From contig OY821517.1 in assembly GCA_963682025.1 (NCBI GenBank), positions 96,145,946 through 96,209,945 of the forward strand: a DNA stretch of 64,000 nt. Reading direction: 5' to 3'. Position 1 is the stretch's first letter. Every line of letters starts with the position of its first letter. Positions 30,617 through 41,744 of this stretch are shown here, one piece after another. This stretch comes from Cordilura impudica. Lineage: Eukaryota; Arthropoda; Insecta; Diptera; Scathophagidae. Position numbers and translations under genes: made by a program. The notes under the pieces are model-generated. The model was not told the origin of the DNA. It ran no database searches and saw nothing but the letters and a program-made list of their open reading frames with translations.

Positions 30617-31165
30617 CTAGATGTAACTTGGTGTGCTTTGCTACCCCCAGCGCCCCGCATCGTAATGAAAGGGTTCTCTTAAAGTCCTAAGGCTCTCACT
30701 ATTACAGTACTCCAGACATATGAAATTTATTATTTACTTTGTATGGGGGTGCCACGCCCCTTTTTTCGATCCCGCACATTTTTTGTATAGATGACCTAAG
30801 ACAAATTTGCAAAGCTCTCTCGGTCATATTACCCGAGACATATGATATTGAGTTATTACTGTGTATAGTAGGTACCGCGACCACTTATGCGATCCCGCCC
30901 ATTTAAGGCACAGCTAATAACATTGATAATTGGTGTCTACACACAAATTTCCAAAGCTCTCCCTATCAAAGTACTCAATATATATGATATTAAAAATTTA
31001 CACTGTATGGAAGGTGCCACGCATACTAAAAATATTAAAAAAAGTTATAGCCTGTAGCACTTTCCGTATCCACAGTAAAACTGTGTGAAAATATCAGGAA
31101 GATCAGAATAGTAGTTACGGAGATAACCTTCTACAAAAAAACAAACAAACAAGCACACCTTACCT
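30617..31165 (-). mobile_element. Helitron in left arm
   Basis: CTAG end at 30620-30617 (minus strand) with T following; gggcg-type units in the body; GTTT tract near 31141-31155. The usual TCTATACTAATA start is lost where Jockey sequence begins near 31168. Same insertion site as 35835-36097. Confidence 0.75.
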
Positions 31166-31167
31166 CC

Positions 31168-32225
31168 ATACGGTTCTATCCTTGGTCCCCTCCTTTTCTC
31201 AATTTACGCATCTGATCTACCGAAACAGTTAATTTGCTGCAATATAAGAATGTGTGACGTACAGTTATACATTAACAGCAAGAAAGAAATAATCGAGGAC
31301 TACAGTAGGAAATTGAATGATGACTTCGAACGTGTTTCGCATTGGGCAGTTGCAAACGGACTGAGTCTCAATCTACAAAAAATAAAGTGTAAATATATGT
31401 ATATATAAATGATCAACAAATAGAAATCTTTAATAAAACATTGAATTGGTCAGACCATGTCGTAGCTTCCTTTGGAAAAACATATTCGGTGTTACGAACA
31501 CTTTGGCCTACTAAATATTGTACCCCAATTAATATACGCTTGCTACTTGTAAAGACATACTTAATACCAACATTACTAGATGCATGTGAACTATTTGCAT
31601 GTTGCAATACTAAAAGTAAGTTCAGGCTAAATATAATGTTTAACAATAAGGAAGGCACGTTTAGGGGCTCAGAAGGTTCAATCACATTTCACCTTACTCA
31701 AAACAAATTTACGTTGTCAATTTTGATGACGAATTAACCAGAAACTAGAATATCTTTATAACCGATTGCGTTTTAGTAGGCTTCGGAGAAATACCAATTT
31801 AATTCAATTTTGGAATCATACTTTGGTATCTGAATAGCAGTTTTTCAGCATGTCTTTGGAATGGTTTACCTTCTACAATTAAAGGAATCAGCACCGGCTC
31901 ATTTAAAAAAAAAAAAAAAAAAAAAAAATTACAACAATACGTTTAGAAAATTTTTATTTTTTTACAATACACATACACTAACTTGCTGTTAACAAATAAT
32001 ATTGCAAGTTTTAACTATATACTTTTTATTTGCTTTTGAAATTCTATATGCCATTTAAAAATATGTATTATTTGTATATAAATCAATATTGCTTTTTATT
32101 ATATAATATTGTCACACTAATTTTAAGTTGTATTGTAACCAAACTCCAACTAACATATTTAAACCTGTTCTGTTTTGTTGAACAGGATACCATATTTACA
32201 TAAATAAATAAATAAATAAATAAAT
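31168..32225 (+). pseudogene. Jockey-like LINE 3' end (left arm)
   Basis: Plus-strand GSILGPLLFSIYASDLPKQL (31171 onward) begins the RT palm; the catalytic YADD has decayed to MCDVQLYI. It continues with GLSLNLQK, then WSDHVVASFGKTYSVLRTLWP and LLLVKTYLIPTLLDACELF (31450-31600). The segment ends in an (ATAA)n run at 32196-32225, a typical simple 3' tail of Jockey-clade LINEs. The ORF is broken by stops at about 31400 and later. A second copy lies inverted in the right arm. Confidence 0.8.
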
Positions 32226-32249
32226 ATGTCTGTAGTATAGATAAATACT

Positions 32250-32738
32250 ATGACTGTAGAACTTTTAAATGGCATCACACATTTCTGGCACTATCATTGA
32301 AATAAGTTGACCTCCCGCCTCATAGCACTGATTTAAATGTTGGCTAGAATGTGTGGGCTTACGTAAAAAGGAATAGGAGCTTATGCTTAACTAGTATACA
32401 TGGCGAGACAATTGTTAAGGTAGAAGGAGTTGGAAGGAGCTTTATTTGGAAACCATCCAAAATTTGTTAAAATCAATTCCTGGCCGATTGCAAAAGGTCA
32501 TCGATGTTAAAGGAGGATATATTTTTCATTAATGTTTCTTTTATTGTTATACATTTTTGTTATTTTTCTTTTAGTATATTGTCAAAATACTTTTGTCCAA
32601 TAACATAAGCAAAAAATATTTTTTTGCCTTTAACATTGATATTGAATTGAATTATTTCATGTTTCTTGAAAAGCTTAATATATTATATGTTTCAGATTTT
32701 TCTATGATATAAACCACAAGATACTTCCAAATAAATAT
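32250..32738 (+). pseudogene. Tc1-like element, 3' part (left arm)
   Basis: Plus-strand WKELYLETIQNLLKSIPGRLQKVIDVKGGYI (32430-32525 region, quoted here in part of its blocks) is the C-terminal end of a Tc1 transposase, followed by 3' untranslated and terminal sequence with ACAAAAGTATTTTGACA in reverse (32580-32600). A GTTT tract of another Helitron 5' end begins at 32742. Confidence 0.7.
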
Positions 32739-34261
32739 ACGTAAACAAACAAACAAACACACAAAACCTCTTTATTATAATAGTATAATAAATACTCCGG
32801 CTGTGGAGCATTATAAATGACATCACGCATTTCTGGCATTATCATTGAAATGGTATTGTGAGGAACATAGTCACCAAGTATCGGAGTGTGAGTGCTAAAC
32901 GTTCGGAGGCTGAAATCGCCTTAGAAGGCTTTGTCGCCTTCCTGGTTATGAGCGATGAAACTTGATTTAGCTAAGAATACATGCTCACTAATATTATTGT
33001 TCTAATTTTGAAACCATGAAATTTACCAAATGATCGAAATCAGTAGCGTTCATTCTCAAAAACTTTATACATAGGGCTGAAATTTCTGACCGCAGCACTT
33101 TCAACCATTTTGAGCAATATCCTTCTTCACTTCGTTGACATACCTACTCACGAAACCATACTCCGTCTTTTTTCTTCCTCTTCCAAAACAGTCACTCTGT
33201 ATTTGTTTCGCAAAATTTCGGGCAAATACGAAAAAACAAGTTTGTGTCAAATATTTGCCTAATTTGGCTACACCTTTAGCATCACTTTAAAATTTTACTG
33301 TTACAAAATAAGATTACTTAACACGTAACGTTTTTAATATTTTGAAATAAGCACCTCTTCGAAATGCTATATATTCTACAATATATTCCTGTGATCTTTG
33401 TGAGGGTGACTTGAGCAAAAATTTTCGTATTCATTAATATGCTTAAAAAAGGTTTTCATAAAAACAATAGAAGCCATTTTGTCTTTGTTGACGTACATGT
33501 GTACCCGCTACACCTCAAGGAGGCCGAAGAACTATTGACAATGACAGCAGCTAGGCAATTTTAATAATAAAGAAAAATTATCATAGTTAATTTTTTTTTA
33601 ACTTTTTGGGAAACACGAGAAGTTTCTCACTTCGTTAATATGGTAAGAAAATTTCTGAACTAACATCAACATTTAGTTTCTGAATTTCTTTATTGCGTCA
33701 ATTTTCTTACTTTTACATGATCAGATGCTATGCATATCTTATAAAATATACATTCAGAATATTCAGAATTTTCTAAAAAAATTTCATGGAAATTTGAAAA
33801 ATAGGTAAAATAATCTTATAAAAATTTCCACATAGTTTTGCTATTCATACCAAATTTGAAAAATTTTTGGAAATATGAATGAATGTCATATCGAAAGTTT
33901 ATCTCAACTTAAATATCGATTGAAAAACAGGTTGCTCAGAAGGAGGAAGAGGATAATACAGACTCTGTACGATTAAATTCAAATTTCAAGAAAATTTTAA
34001 AATTATCACTCACACTTCTAAGTAATAATATAATTACTAGCAATGCATAAATGTTTCATGCACACACACATGCAACCCAATTTTGATAATTCCATGTATG
34101 TATTATATAATTATTCTGTTGCGATAACTGAATTAAATATTTATACCTAATTTTATTTATCGATAATACACATGATATATAAAAAACACAATTTATTATT
34201 ATTATTATTTCATAATAATTTATACATTTTACATTTAGATACTGCGGTGGACAAAAGTGTT
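32739..34261. other. Spacer of the inverted duplication
   Basis: Starts with a Helitron-type (CAAA)n and CTCTTTATTATAATAGTATA end, then a further short Tc1-like fragment (32812-32850) repeating the GACATCACGCATTTCTGGCA block. The remainder is AT-rich with no recognised gene. Confidence 0.55.
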
Positions 34262-34745
34262 TCGACAACAATATAATTATATTTATTTGGAAGTATCTTG
34301 TGGTTTATATCATAGAAAAATCTGAAACATATTATATATTAAGCTTTTCAAGAAACATGTAACAATTCAATTCAATATCAGTGTTAAAGGCAAAAAAATA
34401 TTTCTTGCAAATGCTATCGGACAAAAGTATTTTGACAGTATACTAAAAGAAAAATAATAAAAATGTATAACAATAAAAGAAACATTAATGAAAAATATAT
34501 CCTCCTTTAATATCGATGACCTTGTGCAATCGCCCAGGAATCGATATTAACAAATTTTGGATGGTTTCCAAATAAAGCTCCTTCCAGACTCCTTCTACCT
34601 CAACAATTGTTTCGCAATTCTAGTAAAACATAAGCTCCTATTTCTTTTTGTGTAAGCCCACACATTCTAGCCAACATTTAAAGCAGTGCTATGAGGCAGG
34701 AGATCAACGTATTTCAATGATAGTGACAGAAATGTGTGATGCCAT
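34262..34745 (-). pseudogene. Tc1-like element, 3' part (right arm)
   Basis: Inverted copy of 32250-32738, with the same C-terminal transposase end near 34500-34620 on the minus strand. The outer terminal sequence CTGCGGTGGACAAAAGTG at 34242-34259 is better preserved here. Confidence 0.7.
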
Positions 34746-34759
34746 ATATAAAGTTCTAC

Positions 34760-35830
34760 ATATTTATTTATTTATTTATGTAAATTTGGTATCCTGTTCA
34801 ATAAAACAAAACAGGTTTAAATATATTAGTTGGAGTTTGATTTACAATACAACTTAAAATTACTCTGACAATATTATATAATAAAAAACAATACTGATTT
34901 ATATACAAATAATACATATTTTTAAATGGCATATAGAATTTAAAAAGCAAATAAAAATGTTCAATATATATTGGTTAACAGCAAGTTAGTGTATGTGTAT
35001 CGTAAAAAAATAACAATTTTCTAAATGTATTGTTGTAGATTTTTCTTCTTTTGAAAAATGAGCCGTTGCTGATTCCTTTAATTGTAGAAGGTAAACCATT
35101 CCAAAGACGTACTGCATGTATGAAAAACAGGCATTCAGATACCAGAGTATGATGCCGAAATTGACCTCGTTTCTTGTTACTAATTATTTTGTATAAAAAT
35201 ATAAGACATCTTATTTTTAATACGTCATTAAAATTGTCACCGTAAATTTGCTTTGAGTAAGGTAAAATGGATCGATATTGCGATACTGTTAAAAGTTATA
35301 TTTAGCCTGGACTTACTTTTAGTATCGCAACTTGCAAAAATTTCACATGCATATAATAATGTTGGTATTAAGTACGTCTTTACAAGTAGCAGGCGTATAT
35401 GAATTGTGGTACAATATTGAGTAGGCCAAAGTGTTCGTAACATCGAATATGTTTTACCACAGGCAGCTGCGACATGGTCTGTCCAAGTCAATGTTTTATT
35501 AAAGAAAAAACCCAATTTTTTTGCTCGTTCCACGATTTCGATTTGTTCATCATATATATGCTTAGATTGTCTGATATTCTTGCTAAACTGTTACGCAACA
35601 AAAACACATTATTTTTTCTGGACTGAAATTCAGTCCGTTTTCAGCTGCACAATGAGAAAGACGTTCTAAGTCATCATTCAATTTTCTACTGCAGTCTTCG
35701 ATTTTTTCTTTCTTGCTGCTAATTATAACTGTACGTCATCAGCATACATTTTTTATATTGCAGCGAATTAACTCTTTAGGTAGATCAGACGCATAAATTG
35801 AGAAAAGGAGGGGACCAAGGATAGAACCCT
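34760..35830 (-). pseudogene. Jockey-like LINE 3' end (right arm)
   Basis: Minus-strand 35533-35237 encodes KLGFFFNKTLTWTDHVAAAC, then YSMLRTLWP and RLLLVKTYLIPTLLYACEIF, the thumb region after the RT palm. The palm lies at 35830-35600 with its GSILGPLLFSIY start near 35815. The 3' tail is (ATAA)n at 34764-34785. It keeps residues lost in the left arm and vice versa. Confidence 0.8.
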
Positions 35831-35834
35831 ATAG

Positions 35835-36097
35835 AGGTAATGTGTGCTTGTTTGTTTGTTTGTTTGTAGAATGTTATCTCCGTAACTACTGATCTGATCT
35901 TCCTGAAAATTTTACTGCGGATATACAAAAAATGGGCTGGGTGGAAAAAAGGGGACGTGGCACCCCATACAAATTAAATAATAAATGTCATATATCTGTA
36001 TTTCTGTAATAGTGAAAGCCATTGGGCTTTTTGTGAACCCTTTCATTACATTGCGGGTGGGGGGAGGTGGTAATGAAGCACACCAGGATACATCTAG
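35835..36097 (+). mobile_element. Helitron in right arm, short version
   Basis: GTTT tract at 35850, GTTATCTCCGTAACT block and CTAG end at 36094-36097 followed by T. It keeps only one gggcg-type unit, against several in the left-arm copy. Confidence 0.75.
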
Positions 36098-36109
36098 TAG
36101 TTAAGAAAA

Positions 36110-36953
36110 TAAAAAAAATATGTTTGGCTCAAAATTTATTTGTAAAGAGACAAATGTAGACACCATCAACAGAAGAGGATTGGAATTTCTGCTAACATGG
36201 AATTTTGCCAATTGTATCGGGTTATTGGACGGTAAACATATTGTATTTATCGCACCATCTCATTCCGGTAGCATTTACTGTAATTATAAAGGTACAGACA
36301 TGTAGTTATTATAGTTTTATTTGTTTACAGTCTTGACTCATGGCTTTTCGGATGCTTCGTAAAAGTTTTTTCTATCGATGTAGTATTACATGATCGAATA
36401 ACTATTGGTGGTGTTTTTAAGATATCTTCCTTCAATGAAGCTCTTACAAATAACATACTTAAATTGCCTTCACCAGAACCACAGCATTGAAAAACTTGCC
36501 GGTTCCATACGTGGTTGTTGCAGACGATGTTTCGCTATTGCACCAAAGTTATTAAGACCATTTAATGCGCGCAAATTGATAGGCAGGCGAAGTGTTTTTA
36601 ATTATCGTTTATAGAGGGCCAGACTAGTGACAGAAAATGCGTTTGGGATTATTTCAGCTCCTTTCCGAATTATGCGTAGCCCAATGAATCTTAGACCGCC
36701 AAAAGCAGGACTTATATCCACCGATTGCTGTACTTTGCATAACTATTTGATGCGTCCTAAAAGTTCTGCATATTTTAACTCCAATATTGTAGACCAGTAT
36801 ACGGAAGATGGAACTCTGATTGCTGGTGAATGGCGTAAAGAAAAAAGCAGCCATAGTTTTTCCGTCCTTCGACTGCACATATCAGCCAACACCTCAACAA
36901 TAAGAGAGGAATTTTCTCAATATTTTATGGAAGGAATCGAAGTCCCCTTTTAA
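36110..36953 (+). pseudogene. Harbinger-like transposase (right arm and beyond)
   Basis: Fragments give FANCIGLLDGKHIVF with APSHSGS and YCNYKGT (36205-36300), decayed LNCLHQN..PSP-type region (36450), then FNARKLIGRRSVFNYRL and, after a TAG at 36613-36615, ARLVTENAFGIISAPFRI, CCTLHNYLM. These are the HARBI1-type DDE_Tnp_4 blocks, with the FNYRLSRARRxxENxFGI signature carrying the catalytic glutamate. Frame changes near 36300 and 36400 and in-frame stops show decay. This family differs from the intact Harbinger at 14301-17035. Confidence 0.85.
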
Positions 36954-36959
36954 TACAAA

Positions 36960-37741
36960 CACATAAATAATATACTTTTGAGGTTATATATTTTTTTCGT
37001 CAATAATTTTGTAAAGCTTTTTATTCAGTCTTCATAGGCTTCAAAGTTGGAGATATGGCTTTCGTTATCTACAAAAATATATTAGCCTGATAAAGGTTCA
37101 GTTTCAAATAATTAGGTGTTTTAATGAGAAATCCAAAAACTTGTATAAAATACAACTCCAAAAGTATTTTTTTTTTATAATTCAATAATAACTACCTTGT
37201 CACATTTTTCAAGTTAAATGTAAATTAATCAAATTTAAATGGCTAAACTTGATTTTTCTCGAAACGGCTTAATTTCTGCAATAATTATATTTATATTTAA
37301 AATACCTATCAAATTATGTACAAAAAATATTTTAAAGAAAGTCTTCAAAACAGGTACTTTCTATGAAAAAAATAAAATAAAATAAAGGGCAATGTTTGCA
37401 AGCTGCCATTGTTCAACATATTTTTTTCACTTTTTAATTTCTCTAGATTTAAGTAATGTAAATTTTAAAGAATGAGCTGATATTTGTCCCTATTTGTTCT
37501 TACAAAAATTTTGTAAGATCAAATAAATGTTTGCTCAAATGTGAGAAAAATAATTGCTCTTAAGTTGTCACACTATGTTCACATTGTGGAAATATTTATT
37601 TACTGGCAAATAATTTTGTTCGCCGAAAATGAGCTATTTTGTTGTCTGCCCCACAAGAATATTTTGTGCTCAGACTGAGGCAAATAAATATCTGACGTTT
37701 TTCGTTATATATTTTCCTCATGTAACCGTTACATAAAATTA
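36960..37741. other. AT-rich stretch, nothing recognised
   Basis: No coding blocks or termini recognised between the Harbinger relic and the target duplication at 37742. Confidence 0.5.
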
Positions 37742-37751
37742 ATGTATATTT
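37742..37751. repeat. Target site duplication, left
   Basis: ATGTATATTT, identical to 40480-40489. Confidence 0.8.
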
Positions 37752-38098
37752 AGCAATATGCCAAAAAAATCAATTTTTTCGTTTTCAAGCTATGAATCCC
37801 GAATGATTTTATATGTTTCGGGGGTAGAGTCAGGTACCCTACTTGCTTATTAGAATGCCCCTCATTTGTCCTAAAACGGATATTTAGGGTGGCCCTTAAA
37901 ACTTGGATTTTTAGACTTTTTATGAATTTAACGCATTATTTATGTTAATAGCTACAAAATCAATGTTTTTATGTGTTGAATAGTTAGTTTAGGTAGTAAT
38001 GTTCCATTTTTGGTTTTTGTTGGAATAATACACTGAAAAAAACAAAGTGGCAACAACAAAACTTGGAAGTAAGAAAATACTACTTCTAACATTTAGCG

Positions 38099-38391
38099 CG
38101 GCACAAATTGGGCTGAATATTATGGCTTGCCATGCAACACAGTTGTTAATGACATTAAAATCTAAAATTCTGCCGTGGTGCTTGGCGATCGCATTTTTCG
38201 TTTACAAGAAAATTAGGAAAATGTAAAAAAAGGCGAAAAAATGAAAAAAAAATGGGGTTTTTGACCTTCATTCACTTATAACTTTTGAAGTAGGAGTGTT
38301 ATCTTCAAGCACCACCGCAGAATTTTAGATATTTTAGTCATCAACAACTATGTTTTTTCCCAAGGCATAATATTCAGCCAAATTTGTGCCG
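38099..38391. mobile_element. Foldback MITE nested in the 10-bp-duplication element
   Basis: CGGCACAAATTGGGCTGAAT at 38099 is repeated inverted at the right end (to 38391), and the arms match for about 85 bp with small gaps (both include CTAAAATTCTGC..GTGGTGCTTG). No coding content. A clear target duplication is not seen. Confidence 0.65.
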
Positions 38392-38594
38392 TATTACAAA
38401 GAGTACAGCCTATTTTCAACAAATTTTATTAATTGATTAAAAAAACAGGGTGAATTTAAAAAAAAAAACGTAAATTTATGCTATTGAAATTAGTTATACA
38501 TTATATTAGTTATATAGTTAGTTATATGAATAAAAAACAGATGAAAAAATAAACGTCAACAGTCGTTTACTTCACTTTCAATAATTCAATAAAA

Positions 38595-39850
38595 TTGATA
38601 ATATTCAAAAGTTGTCATTACCTTGTCTTTGAAAAAGTACCTACAAAAGGAACACATTATCAGTTGCAGGTGTTGCTCAGCTGTTTAGATAGAATGGACA
38701 AACTCTTGCATTCTGCAGGAAATTTAAAAAAACAATTTTTGATGAAAATAGAGGCATGCCTTGCTGACAGTGCTGCAACTTCCGCTGCCTTTAATAAATT
38801 GCTTAGTGCAGAGAGACTGAAAATCACAAACGAAAGTGAATTGGCAGTGCTTAAAGAATTGCAATTAAAGGACTGCTTTGTACATGCCTCTAACAATGTC
38901 TCCAAAGACACCATTGAAGCACTCAGTAATACTTGCAATGAGTTCGTTTCCAAAATCAAAAACATTGCAAAAGTTATGAATTTAAAAAATGCTGCTTATC
39001 ACCCTATATCCGCTGATTTCAGAAACTTTCAGACCGAAATGGATATTTCCCACCCAAAAAGCATTGGTGATTTGGCAGGCCACAGGTTCACGTTTTTATT
39101 TGATTTAGCTTGGCAAATATTGTAATTAAAAGATTTGCTATTTCAGTTTGTGCAAAAATATCCTGAAGCGTACACTGATGCGAAAATGATTCATGATTAT
39201 ATTACAAACACCAATTTTCTGTATCAACTTGAAGTCTGTGTACTTATCCACGCAGCTTGCATTGAACCACTAAAACATATTAGCACTTGAAAATCAATTG
39301 TTGCTTGTGATCATCTTACTTTCAAGGATGTGCTGTATCAAATATTTGAATATTTAGAGTTCGAAGAAATAAATAAAACAACACCAGATGTCAGCAAGTA
39401 AAGGTCCGGCAAAACAAATGCATTCACTTCCTTTTCGATATTTTGCAGTTCTATCCAACGAACCAAGATATGGAAAATGTTGTGAAAATAATGAAAAAGG
39501 TTTTTCAGGAAAATAAAAAATGGAATGCTAAGGAACGAATAAAGGTATTGGAAGAGATGGAGAGCAAACAACAAGTAAAAAAAACGACGTACGGAGAGTA
39601 AAGTCCTATTTCTAAATTTGCTTGATGTGAATGAGCCTATGGAATTATTTAATTTATTAAATGAACTATCTTATGTCGATGTACAGAGTAAGCGGATAAA
39701 AATTCTTAAAAAGCAAATAAACATGTTGAGAGGTTTAAATTATAAATATCACGGTGAAAAAGTTTGGCAAACAGAAAATTTGGATTAAGAGTCCCAACTC
39801 AAAGAAAAGCTAAAGAATTTGCACTCTTATGTAGATCTCTAAAAATTTAA
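38595..39850 (+). pseudogene. Unrecognised protein of the 10-bp-duplication element
   Basis: The 176-codon open stretch (38595-39125) is helical, rich in leucine, alanine and lysine, with DRMDKLLHSAG and CNEFVSKIKNIAKVMNLK. After an in-frame TAA at 39123-39125 the same frame goes on with KYPEAYTDAKMIHDY and CVLIHAACIEPLKH, then a TGA at 39289-39291 and FKDVLYQIFEYLEFEE. Another frame from 39450 gives NVVKIMKKVFQENKKWNAKE, and 39605-39840 gives LLNELSYVDVQSKRIKILKK. A GTAAAG..TTTTGCAG stretch (39399-39449) could be an intron. I recognise no family or catalytic motif. Its place between the inverted repeats suggests the element's own gene. Confidence 0.55.
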
Positions 39851-40479
39851 ATAATAAAATAAATTGATGTTTTTAAAAGTATAAATAATAAAGATTTCTG
39901 TTAAATACAATTCTAGTAAAATAAATATTTATTTTTTCGCAAAACTAAAAATATAAACCTTAATGATCAATTTAATAAAAGTTACATACATATTTTAATA
40001 TAAATTTGGTACTATTTCATTATCTCATAGATCTTTTCTTTCTCATTCGCTTATGTTTCATCTGATTTTCAAGTTTTTTTTTTGTTGGAAAAGTATTTAA
40101 ATTAGCTTTCTAATTGTTGAATTTTGTTAGTACAAATTATTGCCGCTAGATGGCGTAAAATATTTTTTTTTTTTTTTTGAAAAATGCATCAAAACACCCT
40201 GTATTTGCAAATATTTTGAGTTTATATGTTCTGAAAAAGTACTGGCCATATGATTTTCTACAAAGTTGCCAAACAACATTTGGTCGAATTCTGGAAATTT
40301 AATGGTCAAAATTTTGATTTTCTTCAAGAACCTAAAAATAACGGTAATTTTGTAAATAACGGAACTATAAAAAAGTCGCGGAACAAAAGTTGCTTCTGAT
40401 ACCCTAAAGAACCATTTTCAACAATAAAAAAGTTCTTTTTTTTTTTTTTTTCGCAAAAAGTCAATTTTGGCATATTGCT

Positions 40480-40489
40480 ATGTATATTT
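40480..40489. repeat. Target site duplication, right
   Basis: ATGTATATTT, identical to 37742-37751. Confidence 0.8.
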
Positions 40490-40870
40490 AATTACATATT
40501 TTATAAGCGTTTCTATTCGTCCTTTAAATAATGCGTTTCGGCCAAGTGTTGATTCCAGAAACTTTACCAATTATATATTAAAGTCATATGGACATCTGAA
40601 TTTCCGTATTATCAGAACTATAATCAGACATTTGGCAGTTTAAAGATCTGTTGCAAAATCGGCATAAAAGTAGAATGAAATTTTAAAGAATTTAAAAAAA
40701 ATTTTAAAAACGGTACTTTTTCAAAAAAAAAAAAAAAAAAATACTTTTTGTACTGTATAAGAAAAAGCGATTTTTTAAGAGAAGGTTCTATTTTAAGAGA
40801 AGTTACACTTTTCAGATAATTTACTTTTTTAAGAAAAGGTACTTTGTTATTCGGTTACCCGAAAAGTCTT
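40490..40870. other. AT-rich flank, nothing recognised
   Basis: Homopolymer runs and ACTTTT-type short repeats (40700-40860) only. Confidence 0.5.
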
Positions 40871-40879
40871 CTACATCAC

Positions 40880-41744
40880 ACATAGATGGTGTTAGTAGAA
40901 TTAAATCCATATCATTTTTAAGTATTACCAACCTTCAAAAGATATGTGTATAAATTTGACAGCTGTGTGATTATTTGTTTGTGAGATATAGCATTTTGAG
41001 TGAAGCAACTTTTGTGCTTCTGAAGCCAAAAAATCGCTTGATAAGCATCATCCAAAATCTGCTCCCGATTATTCAGTCGTAATATATTGGTTTGCGAAAT
41101 TTAAAACCGGCCATATGGGCACCAAAGACGATGAACGCAGTGGACGTCCGAAAGAGGTTGTTACCGCAGAAAACATCAAAAAAATCCACAAAATAATTAT
41201 GAATGACCGTAAAGTGAAGTTGCTCGAGATAGCTCAGACTCTGAAGATTTCGAAATAGCATGTTGGACATATCGTGCATGAATATTTGGGCACGCGAAAG
41301 CTCTGTGCAAGGTGGGTGCCGCGCGAGCTCACAATTGACCAAAAACACCAACGTGTTGATGATTCTGAGCAGTGTTTGGAGATGATAAGGCGTAATAAAG
41401 CCGATTTTCGGCGTCGATATGTGACAATGGATGAAACATGGCTCCATCACTATACTCCAGAGTCCAATCGGCAGTCAGTGGAGTGGAGAGCGAGCGACGA
41501 ACCGAATCCAATGCGTGGAAAGACGCAACAGTCGGCTGGCAAGGTTATGGCGTCCGTATTTTGGGATGCACATGGTATATTGTTCATCGACTATCTTGGG
41601 AAAGGAATAACAATCAACAGCGATTATTACATAGCATTGTTGGAGCATTTGAATGACGAAATCGCGAATAAACGGCCCCATATGAAGAAGAAAAAAGTGT
41701 TGTTTCACCAAGACAATGCAGCCCCATACAGCCCCAAACCATAA
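40880..41744 (+). pseudogene. mariner transposase, truncated
   Basis: Coding similarity starts near 41010 (KKSLDKHHP), followed by the helix-turn-helix region GHMGTKDDERSGRPKEVVT and KLLEIAQTLKISK. An in-frame TAG at 41256-41258 precedes HVGHIVHEYLG. The stretch 41274-41744 is open: WVPRELT, then YVTMDETWLHHYTPESNRQS (first catalytic aspartate), GKVMASVFWDAHGILFIDYL and FHQDNAAP (second aspartate). This is a mauritiana-like mariner (DD34D). It ends abruptly at PYSPKP, so the third aspartate and C terminus are deleted. About 250 residues of some 345 remain. Confidence 0.9.

Larger units (their letters stand above)
30345..32738. repeat. Left arm of a large inverted duplication
   Basis: This stretch is matched in reverse complement by 34262-36365. 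Both arms hold, in the same order, a Harbinger fragment, a Helitron inserted at the same site, a Jockey-like RT relic with an (ATAA)n tail, and the Tc1 3' end. The left arm is longer mainly because its Helitron is about 550 bp instead of about 264 bp. Confidence 0.85.
34262..36365. repeat. Right arm of the large inverted duplication
   Basis: Reverse complement of 30345-32738, with diverged single bases and indels. Homology stops on the outer side near 36365, where the Harbinger gene continues only in this arm, and on the inner side near 34262, at the Tc1 terminus. Confidence 0.85.
37752..40479 (+). mobile_element. Unclassified DNA transposon with 10-bp target duplication
   Basis: Ends AGCAATATGCCAAAA (37752) and its complement (to 40479) start inverted repeats of about 30 bp. 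The 10-bp sequence ATGTATATTT is repeated exactly on both sides (37742-37751 and 40480-40489). Length is 2,728 bp, with one coding region on the plus strand that I cannot place. Duplications of 9-11 bp are typical of Mutator-like elements, but no MULE transposase block is visible, so the superfamily is unknown. A foldback MITE is nested inside. Confidence 0.75.

Noticed and set aside
38595..39125. Possible host gene
   Set aside because: It lies between inverted repeats with a 10-bp target duplication and has in-frame stops downstream, so an element gene is the simpler reading.
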